The translations under genes and the position numbers were made by a program. The notes beneath the pieces are model-generated. The model had not been told where the DNA came from. It saw nothing but the letters and a program-made list of their open reading frames with translations, and made no database searches. From the NCBI GenBank assembly GCA_031292735.1, contig JARLGP010000207.1, positions 1 through 12,261 of the forward strand: a stretch of 12,261 bases of DNA, written 5' to 3'. This document shows, one piece after another, positions 1 through 5,466 of the stretch; within the stretch, counting starts at the first letter, position 1, and every line of letters starts with the position of its first letter. This DNA is from Holophaga sp. (GTDB taxonomy: Bacteria > Acidobacteriota > Holophagae > Holophagales > Holophagaceae).

Positions 1-212
1 CCCGGGTCGCCGGGCAGCAGCAGCCGCGCGCCGCGCTGGGCGGCCTGGTCCCGGTGCATGGGCAGCTCCCGCCCCAGGCGCTCCAGGTCGCGCCGGGCTT
101 CCGGCCCCAGGCCGGGTTCCCGCCCGGCCTGGAGGCAGGCCCACAGGGCGGCCTTCTGGCGTTCGGGCCAGGGCAGCAGGGTGAAGGCCAAGGCCCAGAG
201 GGCAGGATCCAC
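1..212 (-). CDS. dprA: DNA-processing protein DprA, N-terminal fragment (runs off window)
   Basis: The minus-strand frame reads VDPALWALAFTLLPWPERQ near its start and RGARLLLPGDPG where the window ends. This resembles the N-terminal region of DprA/Smf, where a 'G...LL..GDP.YP' strand leads into the Rossmann-like fold. DprA binds incoming single-stranded DNA and loads RecA during natural transformation. About 70 residues are visible, and the catalytically uninformative N-terminal part is all there is. The frame is closed upstream by a TAG at 236-234, so the GTG at 212-210 is the first plausible start. It lacks a convincing Shine-Dalgarno sequence. The gene is divergent from rpmB, with about 140 bases between the starts. 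The identification rests on a short motif and the overall style, so it is probable rather than certain. Confidence 0.68.
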   Translation of the reverse strand, partial: MDPALWALAFTLLPWPERQKAALWACLQAGREPGLGPEARRDLERLGRELPMHRDQAAQRGARLLLPGDP

Positions 213-281
213 GGAGGCACCGGAAAGAGCCCTCTACCATGGGCGCACCTGGGCCGGGACGCAAGCGCCGCGAATATGTCC

Positions 282-309
282 TTGCCTTCGAGCCTGGATT
301 TGCTAGACT
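282..309 (+). promoter_or_regulatory. sigma70-like promoter of rpmB
   Basis: TTGCCT (282-287) and TAGACT (304-309) are separated by 16 bases, a near-consensus -35/-10 pair. Transcription would begin near 316, leaving a leader of about 39 bases before the rpmB ATG at 355. The same TAGACT hexamer recurs at 5455-5460 ahead of the histidine kinase gene, which supports it as a real -10 form in this genome. Confidence 0.6.
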
Positions 310-354
310 GATTCTTCTTTGGCCCATGAGCCGATTCGAATGCGTGAGGTTCCC

Positions 355-546
355 ATGTCCCGTCAGTGCGAAATCTGCGGAAAGAAGCCCCAGTTTGGGC
401 ACAACGTTTCCCATGCCAACAACATCACCCTGCGCCGCTGGAATCCGAATCTTCAGCGGGTGCGGGCCCTGGTGAACGGCGCCCCCAAGCGCATGCGGGT
501 ATGCACCTCCTGCATCCAGGCCGGCAAGGTCACCAAGAACGTCTAG
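355..546 (+). CDS. rpmB: 50S ribosomal protein L28
   Basis: This 63-residue protein begins [20 protein letters not shown] and has the L28 core with '[11 protein letters not shown]' and a C-terminal '[14 protein letters not shown]'. L28 is a small basic protein of the large ribosomal subunit. The Cys pairs CxxC (residues 5 and 8) and CxxC (about 51 and 54) mark the zinc-binding C+ form of the protein. The ATG at 355 is preferred over the in-frame TTG at 319. It starts exactly at the conserved N-terminus and follows a purine-rich TGAGGT about 6 bases upstream. The gene appears monocistronic, with its own promoter at 282-309 and a strong terminator 24 bases after the stop. Confidence 0.97.
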   Translation: MSRQCEICGKKPQFGHNVSHANNITLRRWNPNLQRVRALVNGAPKRMRVCTSCIQAGKVTKNV

Positions 547-569
547 GGCCGGGCGATCCGCCGGCGCCA

Positions 570-599
570 GCGGCCCCCGTTCCCGGGGGCCGCTTTTCT
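570..599 (+). terminator. Rho-independent terminator after rpmB
   Basis: A perfect 10-bp GC-rich stem, GCGGCCCCCG (570-579) with CGGGGGCCGC (584-593), encloses a TTCC loop and is followed directly by TTTTCT. This is a canonical intrinsic terminator that insulates rpmB from tsaB. Confidence 0.92.
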
Positions 600-638
600 C
601 TGTTCCGGTAAGCTTTTGAACCGAGAGGGGAACGCGTT

Positions 639-1343
639 TTGATCCTGGGACTGGACACCACCACCGAACGCCTCCACTTGGCCCTGGTCGGTCCGGGGCC
701 CGGAGGCGCCGCCTGGACCCGCTGGGTGCCCGCGGCCCCCGGCCGGAGCCACAGCGCGGCCCTGCTGCCGGCCCTGCAGGGGCTCCTGGCCGAGGCCGGG
801 GCCGCCCCCGCGGACCTGTCCGGCGTGGTGGCCTGCGTGGGGCCCGGCGGCTTCACCGCGCTGCGCATCGGGGTGGCCACGGCCGAGGGCCTGGCCCTCA
901 CCGGGCTGCCCACCTGGGGCTTCTCCGCCTTCGAACTGCGGGCCAAGGCCCTGCGCCAGGCGGGCTGCCAGGGGCCGGTGTGGATCATCCTGGACGGCCA
1001 GCGCCAGGAGGCTTTCCTGCAGTTGTGGCAGGACGGGCCGGTGACGCCGGCCATGAAGCAGCCCGTGACCGCCCTGGGCGCGGTGGTGGGGGACGGCGCC
1101 TGGTGGGCGCCCGAATCGTTCCGTGACCTGGTGGCCGGGCAACTGGCCCAGCCTCCCGTCCGGCTCCCGGCGGAGGGGGAGGCCACCCTGGCCGGGCTGG
1201 CGGCGCTCTGCCGCTCGCTGCCCCTGGGCCCGCCGGAAACGCCCCTGGTTCCGTTCTACCTGCGGGAGACCGACGCCGAGGTGAACTTCCCCGAGGCCTC
1301 CGCGCACCTGTCCGAAGCCCTCCGCCGAGGCCAGGCCCGGTGA
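639..1343 (+). CDS. tsaB: tRNA threonylcarbamoyladenosine biosynthesis protein TsaB
   Basis: This is a 234-residue ASKHA-fold protein. TsaB is the non-catalytic partner of TsaD in the complex that forms t6A at position 37 of ANN-decoding tRNAs. Visible family marks are the N-terminal ILGLDTTTE strand, RSHSAALLP (36-44), VGPGGFTALRIGVATAEGLA (about 67-86, the TsaB signature), LDGQRQEAF (118-126) and a C-terminal PFYLRETDAE (205-214). The start is a TTG at 639: GAGAGGGG at 623-630 lies 8 bases upstream, and the conserved N-terminus begins exactly there. The stop overlaps the start of rimI (GTGA, 1340-1343), so the two genes are probably translationally coupled, a common bacterial pairing. Confidence 0.95.
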   Translation: MILGLDTTTERLHLALVGPGPGGAAWTRWVPAAPGRSHSAALLPALQGLLAEAGAAPADLSGVVACVGPGGFTALRIGVATAEGLALTGLPTWGFSAFELRAKALRQAGCQGPVWIILDGQRQEAFLQLWQDGPVTPAMKQPVTALGAVVGDGAWWAPESFRDLVAGQLAQPPVRLPAEGEATLAGLAALCRSLPLGPPETPLVPFYLRETDAEVNFPEASAHLSEALRRGQAR

Positions 1344-1768
1344 GCGCCACCACCCACTTGGGGCCCGGTTCCCGGGTGCCGACCTGGGTGGAAACCATCG
1401 ACCGGGCCTGCTTCGGCGAAGCGTGGGGCCCGCTGGACGAATTCGAGCACATCTGGGCCAGCGCCCCGTTCGGCTTCTCCCGCTGGCGGATCATTCCGGA
1501 GGTGGGGGAAGCCGAACTGCTGCGCATCGGGGTGGCGGCGGAGCACCGCCAAGCCGGGCACGGGCGCCGCCTGCTGCGGCACGCCCAGCACCAGCTGGCC
1601 CGCATGGGCGTCCAGGTGTTGCACCTGGAAGTGCGGGTCTCCAACGCTTCCGCCCGGGCCCTCTACGAGAGCGAGGGCTGGGTCTACCAGGGCCTGCGCA
1701 AGGGCTACTACCGGGACGGCGAGTCCGCGGCCCTGTATTCAAGGGTGGATCAGACCTTTCCGGCTTGA
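1340..1768 (+). CDS. rimI: Ribosomal-protein-alanine N-acetyltransferase RimI-like (GNAT)
   Basis: This 142-residue GNAT-fold protein is probably the S18 N-alpha-acetyltransferase RimI. The acetyl-CoA pyrophosphate loop is seen as RQAGHGR (70-76) after AELLRIGV (58-65). LEVRVSNASARALYESEGW (96-114) is the typical RimI block. Glu97 and Tyr109 have the same 12-residue spacing as the catalytic Glu103/Tyr115 pair known for enterobacterial RimI. The end, RKGYYRDGESAALYSR, also fits. It starts on a GTG that overlaps the tsaB stop by 4 bases. The N-terminal 40 residues are less conserved, so the exact substrate (S18 or another protein) is inferred from family and neighbour. Confidence 0.9.
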   Translation: MSATTHLGPGSRVPTWVETIDRACFGEAWGPLDEFEHIWASAPFGFSRWRIIPEVGEAELLRIGVAAEHRQAGHGRRLLRHAQHQLARMGVQVLHLEVRVSNASARALYESEGWVYQGLRKGYYRDGESAALYSRVDQTFPA

Positions 1769-1811
1769 GGCGTCAGGACGGTAAGACCTGGTCCGTTCCG
1801 CAGGCACCCTC

Positions 1812-2072
1812 TTAGACCTGGTAGGACCCGGGGCCGCTGAGGATCACCTTGCCCAGGTTGGGGACGGCCAGGCTCTGGTTCTGGGTGAGGACGTAATCCT
1901 TGGGGTCGCCCTCGATGGTCACCCAGAGGGAGCCGCCGGTGCAGCGGATCTGGCGGCCGCCGATATTCTTGAGCACCTGGGTCCGGTTCCGGCCCACGAG
2001 GCCGGATTGCTGGGCGGCACTCTTTCGTCCCCGGATGCCAAAGGCGGTCTGCTTGATGGTGTCGGTAGTCAT
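1812..2072 (-). CDS. DUF2917-like small protein of unknown function
   Basis: The protein has 86 residues. Its middle part, 'IRCTGGSLWVTIEGDPKDYVL', followed by 'LAVPNLGKVILSG', matches my recollection of the DUF2917 pattern (a short beta-rich unit with G-xLWVT-xxGDxxDYvL). No signal peptide or membrane segment is visible, and no biochemical role is known to me. The start is well supported: AAGGAG lies 7 bases upstream of the ATG at 2072-2070. The gene is divergent from the MocR-type regulator, with 183 bases between starts. A TATATT (2126-2121, minus strand) is a plausible -10. The divergent layout suggests that the regulator controls it, which is an inference. Confidence 0.75.
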   Translation of the reverse strand: MTTDTIKQTAFGIRGRKSAAQQSGLVGRNRTQVLKNIGGRQIRCTGGSLWVTIEGDPKDYVLTQNQSLAVPNLGKVILSGPGSYQV

Positions 2073-2120
2073 GGTGAACTCCTTGAACTTTCTGGGGGCT
2101 GGGGTCTGCCTCCAGTAACG

Positions 2121-2149
2121 AATATAGGATTCGACGGGTAGGCATAACA
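2121..2149 (-). promoter_or_regulatory. candidate promoter of the DUF2917-like gene
   Basis: TATATT (minus strand, 2126-2121) is a good -10 box about 50 bases upstream of the ATG. No consensus -35 is present. The hexamer at the right distance (TGTTAT, 2149-2144, 17-base spacer) is weak, and it coincides with one of the TAACAGT copies. That combination suggests a promoter that depends on a bound regulator. Confidence 0.4.
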
Positions 2150-2206
2150 GTGGTAGTTAATCGAAATTATGACCGTAACAGTTTAAAAACAATTTGATTG
2201 TTACGG
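2145..2206. promoter_or_regulatory. candidate operator: inverted repeat and phased TAACAGT copies
   Basis: CCGTAACA (2173-2180) and TGTTACGG (2199-2206) form a perfect 8-bp inverted repeat with an 18-base A/T-rich spacer. A further direct copy, TAACAGT (2145-2151), lies 31 bases from the TAACAGT at 2176-2182, close to three helical turns. A partial GTAAC also occurs at 2115-2119. The repeats sit between two divergent genes, one encoding a GntR/MocR regulator. Autoregulation plus control of the DUF2917-like gene is therefore the simplest reading, but it is inferred. Confidence 0.5.
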
Positions 2207-2255
2207 AGCATTCCTGCTCAACTGTACTGGTCCATCCCCGGTCATGGAGTAGATG

Positions 2256-3701
2256 ATGCGAGACCCGCGGAAAGTTCCCCTGTATGAGAGGTTCGCCCAG
2301 GATCTGGAGGACCAGGTGCGCTCCGGCACCTTCCCGGTGGGGGCGCGGGTGCCTTCCATCCGCGAGTCCAGCGTGCAGCAGGGGGTGAGCTTCTCCACGG
2401 TGCTGCAGGCCTACCGGCTGCTGGAGAACCGCGGGGTGATCGAGGCCCGGCCGCAGTCCGGCTACTACGTGCGGCTGCAGCCGAAAAAACCGCTTCCCGA
2501 GCCGGATTTCCAGTCGGATCAGGGGGATCCCTCCAAGGTGAGCATCGATGAGGTCTCCCTGCAGCTCATCCACGACAATTTCAAGCTCAACTACGCCCAG
2601 TTCGGCGCCGCCTCGCCCAATCCGGAGCTGCTGCCCACGGTGAAGCTGAACCGGATCCTGGCGGAACTGGCCCGGGACGGGAAGATCTCCCACGACATGG
2701 GGGTGGATGTGCAGGGCAACGAGGCGCTGCGCATCCAGGTGGCCCAGCGCGCCTTCAGCTACGGCTGCGAGCTGTCCCCGGCGGAGCTGGTGGTCACCGC
2801 CGGCTGCACCGAGGCCATGAACCTATGCCTCCAGGCGGTGTGCCAGCCGGGGGACCTGGTGGCCATCGAGTCCCCCACCTACTTCGGCATCCTCCTGGCG
2901 CTGGAGGCCCAGCACCTGCGGGTGCTGGAGATCCCTTCCCACCCGCGCACCGGCATGAGCCTGGAGGCGCTGGAGTTCGCCCTGGAGAACCACCCCATCA
3001 AGGCGGTGGTGGCCATCCCCAATTTCAGCAACCCCACCGGAAGCCTGATCGCCGAGCCGGACAAGGCGGACCTGGTGCGGCTGCTGGCCCGGCACCAGGT
3101 GCCCCTGATCGAGAACGACATCAACGGCGAGCTGTACTTCGGCGAGCGCCGGCCCCGGCCGGCCAAGAGCTTCGACCGGGACGGGCTGGTGATGCTCTGC
3201 TCCTCGTTCTCCAAGGACATCTCGGCCGGGTTCCGGATCGGCTGGGTGGCCCCGGGGCGGTTCTACCGGGAGGTGCAGTCCAAGAAATATGCCCTGAACA
3301 TGCGCACCTCGGTGCTGCCCCAGCTGGCCATCGCCCGGTTCCTGGAAAGCGGCGGCTACGACCAGCATCTGCGGAAGATCCGCCGGGCCTACGCGGAAAA
3401 GACCAGCGCCATGTCCCAGGCGATCCTCGCCCATTTCCCCGAAGGCACCCGGATCACCGAGCCGGGCGGCGGCTTCGTGCTCTGGGTCCAGCTGCCTGAG
3501 CGGCTGGACTCGCTGCGGCTCTACCGGGAGGCCATGAAGGCGTTCATCGCCATCGCGCCCGGCTACCTGTTCTCCCCCACCCACAAGTTCGACGATTTCA
3601 TCCGGCTCAACGCCTCCTGCTGGTCGGAACGCTCCGAGCAGGACCTGACCCGGCTGGGCATGGTGGCGAAGCGGCTGCTGTCCGGCGGCGGGGCCCGCTG
3701 A
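2256..3701 (+). CDS. MocR-type transcriptional regulator (GntR wHTH + class I aminotransferase domain)
   Basis: The protein has about 481 residues (numbering here counts from the upstream ATG at 2253). Residues 9-75 form a GntR winged helix (LYERFAQDLEDQVRSG ... RVPSIRESS ... VLQAYRLLENRGVIEARPQSGYYV). Residues about 110-475 form a PLP-dependent fold-type I aminotransferase domain. It has NFSNPTG (257-263), Asp289 for the pyridine nitrogen, the Schiff-base lysine in SSFSK (Lys321) and the carboxylate-binding Arg451 in FIRLNAS. The Tyr usually found two residues after the Asp in ENDxYxxL is Asn291 here. MocR proteins use PLP as a sensory or co-effector group. The sequence style is closest to the YdcR group. 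Two ATGs adjoin (2253, 2256). GGAG at 2246-2249 is 6 bases from the second and only 3 from the first, so 2256 is chosen. Confidence 0.93.
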   Translation: MRDPRKVPLYERFAQDLEDQVRSGTFPVGARVPSIRESSVQQGVSFSTVLQAYRLLENRGVIEARPQSGYYVRLQPKKPLPEPDFQSDQGDPSKVSIDEVSLQLIHDNFKLNYAQFGAASPNPELLPTVKLNRILAELARDGKISHDMGVDVQGNEALRIQVAQRAFSYGCELSPAELVVTAGCTEAMNLCLQAVCQPGDLVAIESPTYFGILLALEAQHLRVLEIPSHPRTGMSLEALEFALENHPIKAVVAIPNFSNPTGSLIAEPDKADLVRLLARHQVPLIENDINGELYFGERRPRPAKSFDRDGLVMLCSSFSKDISAGFRIGWVAPGRFYREVQSKKYALNMRTSVLPQLAIARFLESGGYDQHLRKIRRAYAEKTSAMSQAILAHFPEGTRITEPGGGFVLWVQLPERLDSLRLYREAMKAFIAIAPGYLFSPTHKFDDFIRLNASCWSERSEQDLTRLGMVAKRLLSGGGAR

Positions 3702-3779
3702 TTTTCGTGCCGGGGAATCGCCGGGCCGGACTGTCCCCCGCCGGGGATGGTGGTAAAACCAAAGTCCAAGGAGGGCAGC

Positions 3780-4550
3780 ATGCCGGTTTGGAACCCAGGA
3801 CAGTACCTTAAATTCGGTGCCGAGCGCACCCGGCCGGCGGTGGACCTGTGCGCCCGGATCACCGGTTCCCCCGAGCGGATCCTCGACCTGGGCTGCGGTC
3901 CGGGGAACAGCACGGCCGTGCTCCGGGAGCGCTGGCCGGAGGCGGAACTGGCCGGGCTGGACAGCTCGCCGGAAATGCTCGCCCAGGCCCGGGCCAGCCA
4001 TCCCAACGGCACCTGGATCCTGGCCGGGGCGGAGAGCTACGAGCCCCCGGCGCCCCTGGACCTGGTGTTCTCCAACGCGGTGCTGCAGTGGCTTCCCGAT
4101 CACCGGCGGCTGCTGCCGAAGATCATGGGCTGGGTGGCCCCCGGGGGCTGCCTGGCGGTGCAGATGCCGGCCAAGGGCGGCACCAAACTGCGCGCCGCGC
4201 TGGCGGTGGTGGCCGAACGGCCCCGGTGGCGCGACCTCCTGGCCGGGGCGGGTGGCGCCCTCAACTTCCTGGACGCCTCGGTCTACTACGACCTGCTGGC
4301 CCCGGGCGCGGACCGGGTGGACCTGTGGGAGACCATCTACCACCATCCCATGGCCTCCCACCAGGCCCTGATCGAATGGTACGAGGGCACCGGCATGCGC
4401 CCGTTCCTGGAACGGTTGCCCGACGACGCGGCCCGCGCCGCGTTCAAGGCGGAAGTGCTGGAGGCGTGCCGCGCGGATTTCCCGGTGATGGCCGACGGCA
4501 AGGTGGTGATGCCCTTCAAGCGGCTGTTCTTCGTGGCCTGGAAGGCCTGA
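3780..4550 (+). CDS. tam: trans-aconitate 2-methyltransferase
   Basis: This 256-residue class I SAM-dependent methyltransferase matches E. coli Tam in recognisable blocks along its length. These are WNPGQYLKFGAERTRPAVDL (4-23), the SAM-binding motif I DLGCGPGNST (36-45), GLDSSPEML with the ribose-binding Asp (59-67), SNAVLQWLPDH (98-108), the late MASHQALIEWYEGTGMRP block (191-208) and a C-terminal RLFFVAWKA. Tam methylates trans-aconitate, a spontaneous by-product and inhibitor of the TCA-cycle enzyme aconitase, in the cytosol. AAGGAGGG (3768-3775) sets the ATG at 3780. An in-frame GTG at 3747 would add 11 residues before the conserved N-terminus and is rejected. It lies 78 bases after the MocR-type gene and may or may not be co-transcribed with it. 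Confidence 0.93.
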   Translation: MPVWNPGQYLKFGAERTRPAVDLCARITGSPERILDLGCGPGNSTAVLRERWPEAELAGLDSSPEMLAQARASHPNGTWILAGAESYEPPAPLDLVFSNAVLQWLPDHRRLLPKIMGWVAPGGCLAVQMPAKGGTKLRAALAVVAERPRWRDLLAGAGGALNFLDASVYYDLLAPGADRVDLWETIYHHPMASHQALIEWYEGTGMRPFLERLPDDAARAAFKAEVLEACRADFPVMADGKVVMPFKRLFFVAWKA

Positions 4551-4636
4551 CCGGATCGATTGTGACCTTTTTGGCTGCGCCGGGGGCGCCGGCCGGGGGC
4601 ATAATGAACGGGTTGCGATTACGGCAACCGATGCAG

Positions 4637-4784
4637 TTTCTTCAGGGCGGGGTGAGAGTCCCCACCGGCGGTAGGGTCAGGTCCCCCCGGGACCGGCCGA
4701 GCCCGCGAGCGCCCGCCCATGGCGGGGCCAGCAGATCCGGTCCAAATCCGGAGCCGACGGTCAGAGTCCGGATGGGAGAAGGAG
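4637..4784 (+). promoter_or_regulatory. FMN riboswitch (RFN element) controlling ribB
   Basis: The aptamer is recognisable end to end: CTTCAGGGCGGGGTGA, then CCCACCGGCGGTAG, GAGCCCGCGAGCG, GCAGATCCGGTCC, CCGGAGCCGACGGT, AGAGTCCGGATGGGAGAAGG. It binds flavin mononucleotide and represses riboflavin genes. Helix P1 pairs TTTCTTC (4637-4643) with GAAGGAG (4778-4784), seven pairs including two G-U. The second strand is the Shine-Dalgarno sequence of ribB, whose ATG is at 4791. No room remains for a terminator, so control is most likely translational, with FMN locking the ribosome site away. Confidence 0.96.
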
Positions 4785-4790
4785 TCAGAC

Positions 4791-5408
4791 ATGTCAAATG
4801 ACCGTTTGGACCAGGCGATCCGCGCGTTCCAGGAAGGCCGGGCCGTGGTGCTGCAGGACGATCCGGACCGCGAGAACGAAGGCGACCTGATCATCGCGGC
4901 GGAAAAGATCAACGACAAGATCATGGCCATGATGATCCGGGACTGCAGCGGCATCGTCTGCCTCTGCGTGGAGGACGACCTGGCCCGCAAGCTGGACCTG
5001 CCGCAGATGGTGGCGCACAACACCAACAACCACGGCACCGCCTTCACCGTCTCCATCGAGGCCAAGGAAGGGATCACCACCGGGGTTTCCGCCCATGACC
5101 GGGTGGTCACCATCCGCGCGGCGGTGCGGCCCGGAGCCACCGCCGACGACCTGGCCCGCCCGGGCCACGTGTTCCCGCTGCGCGCCCACCGGGACGGGCT
5201 CCAGGGCCGCCGCGGCCACACCGAGGGCTCGGTGGAGCTGGCCCGCCTGGCCAACCTGCGCCCGGCCGCGGTGCTGTGCGAACTGATGCACCCCGACGGC
5301 ACCATGATGCGCGGCCCGGCGCTGCGCGCCTTCGCCAGGCAGCACGGCTTCCCCATGCTCACCATCCAGGATCTGGTGGAGGCTTCGGTGACCGAGGCGG
5401 CCGGCTGA
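4791..5408 (+). CDS. ribB: 3,4-dihydroxy-2-butanone-4-phosphate synthase
   Basis: This 205-residue RibB converts ribulose 5-phosphate to formate and 3,4-dihydroxy-2-butanone 4-phosphate, the four-carbon unit of riboflavin. The active-site loop DDPDRENEGD (23-32) carries the acidic metal ligands. SGIVCLC (53-59), GITTGVSAHDR (94-104), RPGHVFPLR (123-131) and RRGHTEGSVEL (140-150, His143 metal ligand) are all intact, as is VLCELMHPDGTMMR (161-174). Length matches stand-alone RibB, with no fused RibA (GTP cyclohydrolase II) domain. AGAAGGAG six bases before the ATG serves as ribosome site and is also part of the riboswitch closing helix. No other riboflavin gene is in the window, so this copy is regulated apart from any rib operon. 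Confidence 0.97.
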   Translation: MSNDRLDQAIRAFQEGRAVVLQDDPDRENEGDLIIAAEKINDKIMAMMIRDCSGIVCLCVEDDLARKLDLPQMVAHNTNNHGTAFTVSIEAKEGITTGVSAHDRVVTIRAAVRPGATADDLARPGHVFPLRAHRDGLQGRRGHTEGSVELARLANLRPAAVLCELMHPDGTMMRGPALRAFARQHGFPMLTIQDLVEASVTEAAG

Positions 5409-5430
5409 CGGGAACCCTTCCGCGGGCGCG

Positions 5431-5460
5431 TTTCCGCAAACGGGGAACCTGCACTAGACT
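5431..5460 (+). promoter_or_regulatory. promoter of the histidine kinase gene, giving a leaderless transcript
   Basis: TAGACT (5455-5460) is the same -10 hexamer as in the rpmB promoter. The -35 is weak (TTTCCG or TTCCGC at 5431-5437, spacer 17-18). The ATG at 5467 begins 7 bases after the last -10 base, where transcription itself should begin. Confidence 0.5.
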
Positions 5461-5466
5461 CTTGCC

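Noticed and set aside
238..240. ATG on the minus strand as the start of dprA
   Set aside because: It lies in a different frame from the DprA-like sequence and yields a Gly/Pro/Arg-rich product; the proper frame is closed by TAG at 236-234.
1769..1811. Bidirectional terminator between rimI and the DUF2917-like gene
   Set aside because: Only a 4-6 bp imperfect stem (ACGG/CCGT) and a short direct repeat (AGACCTGGT twice) are present, with no T tract on either strand.
2823..4361. 512-residue minus-strand frame opposite the MocR gene and tam
   Set aside because: It spans two well-identified genes and the spacer between them; the composition is typical of an antisense shadow.
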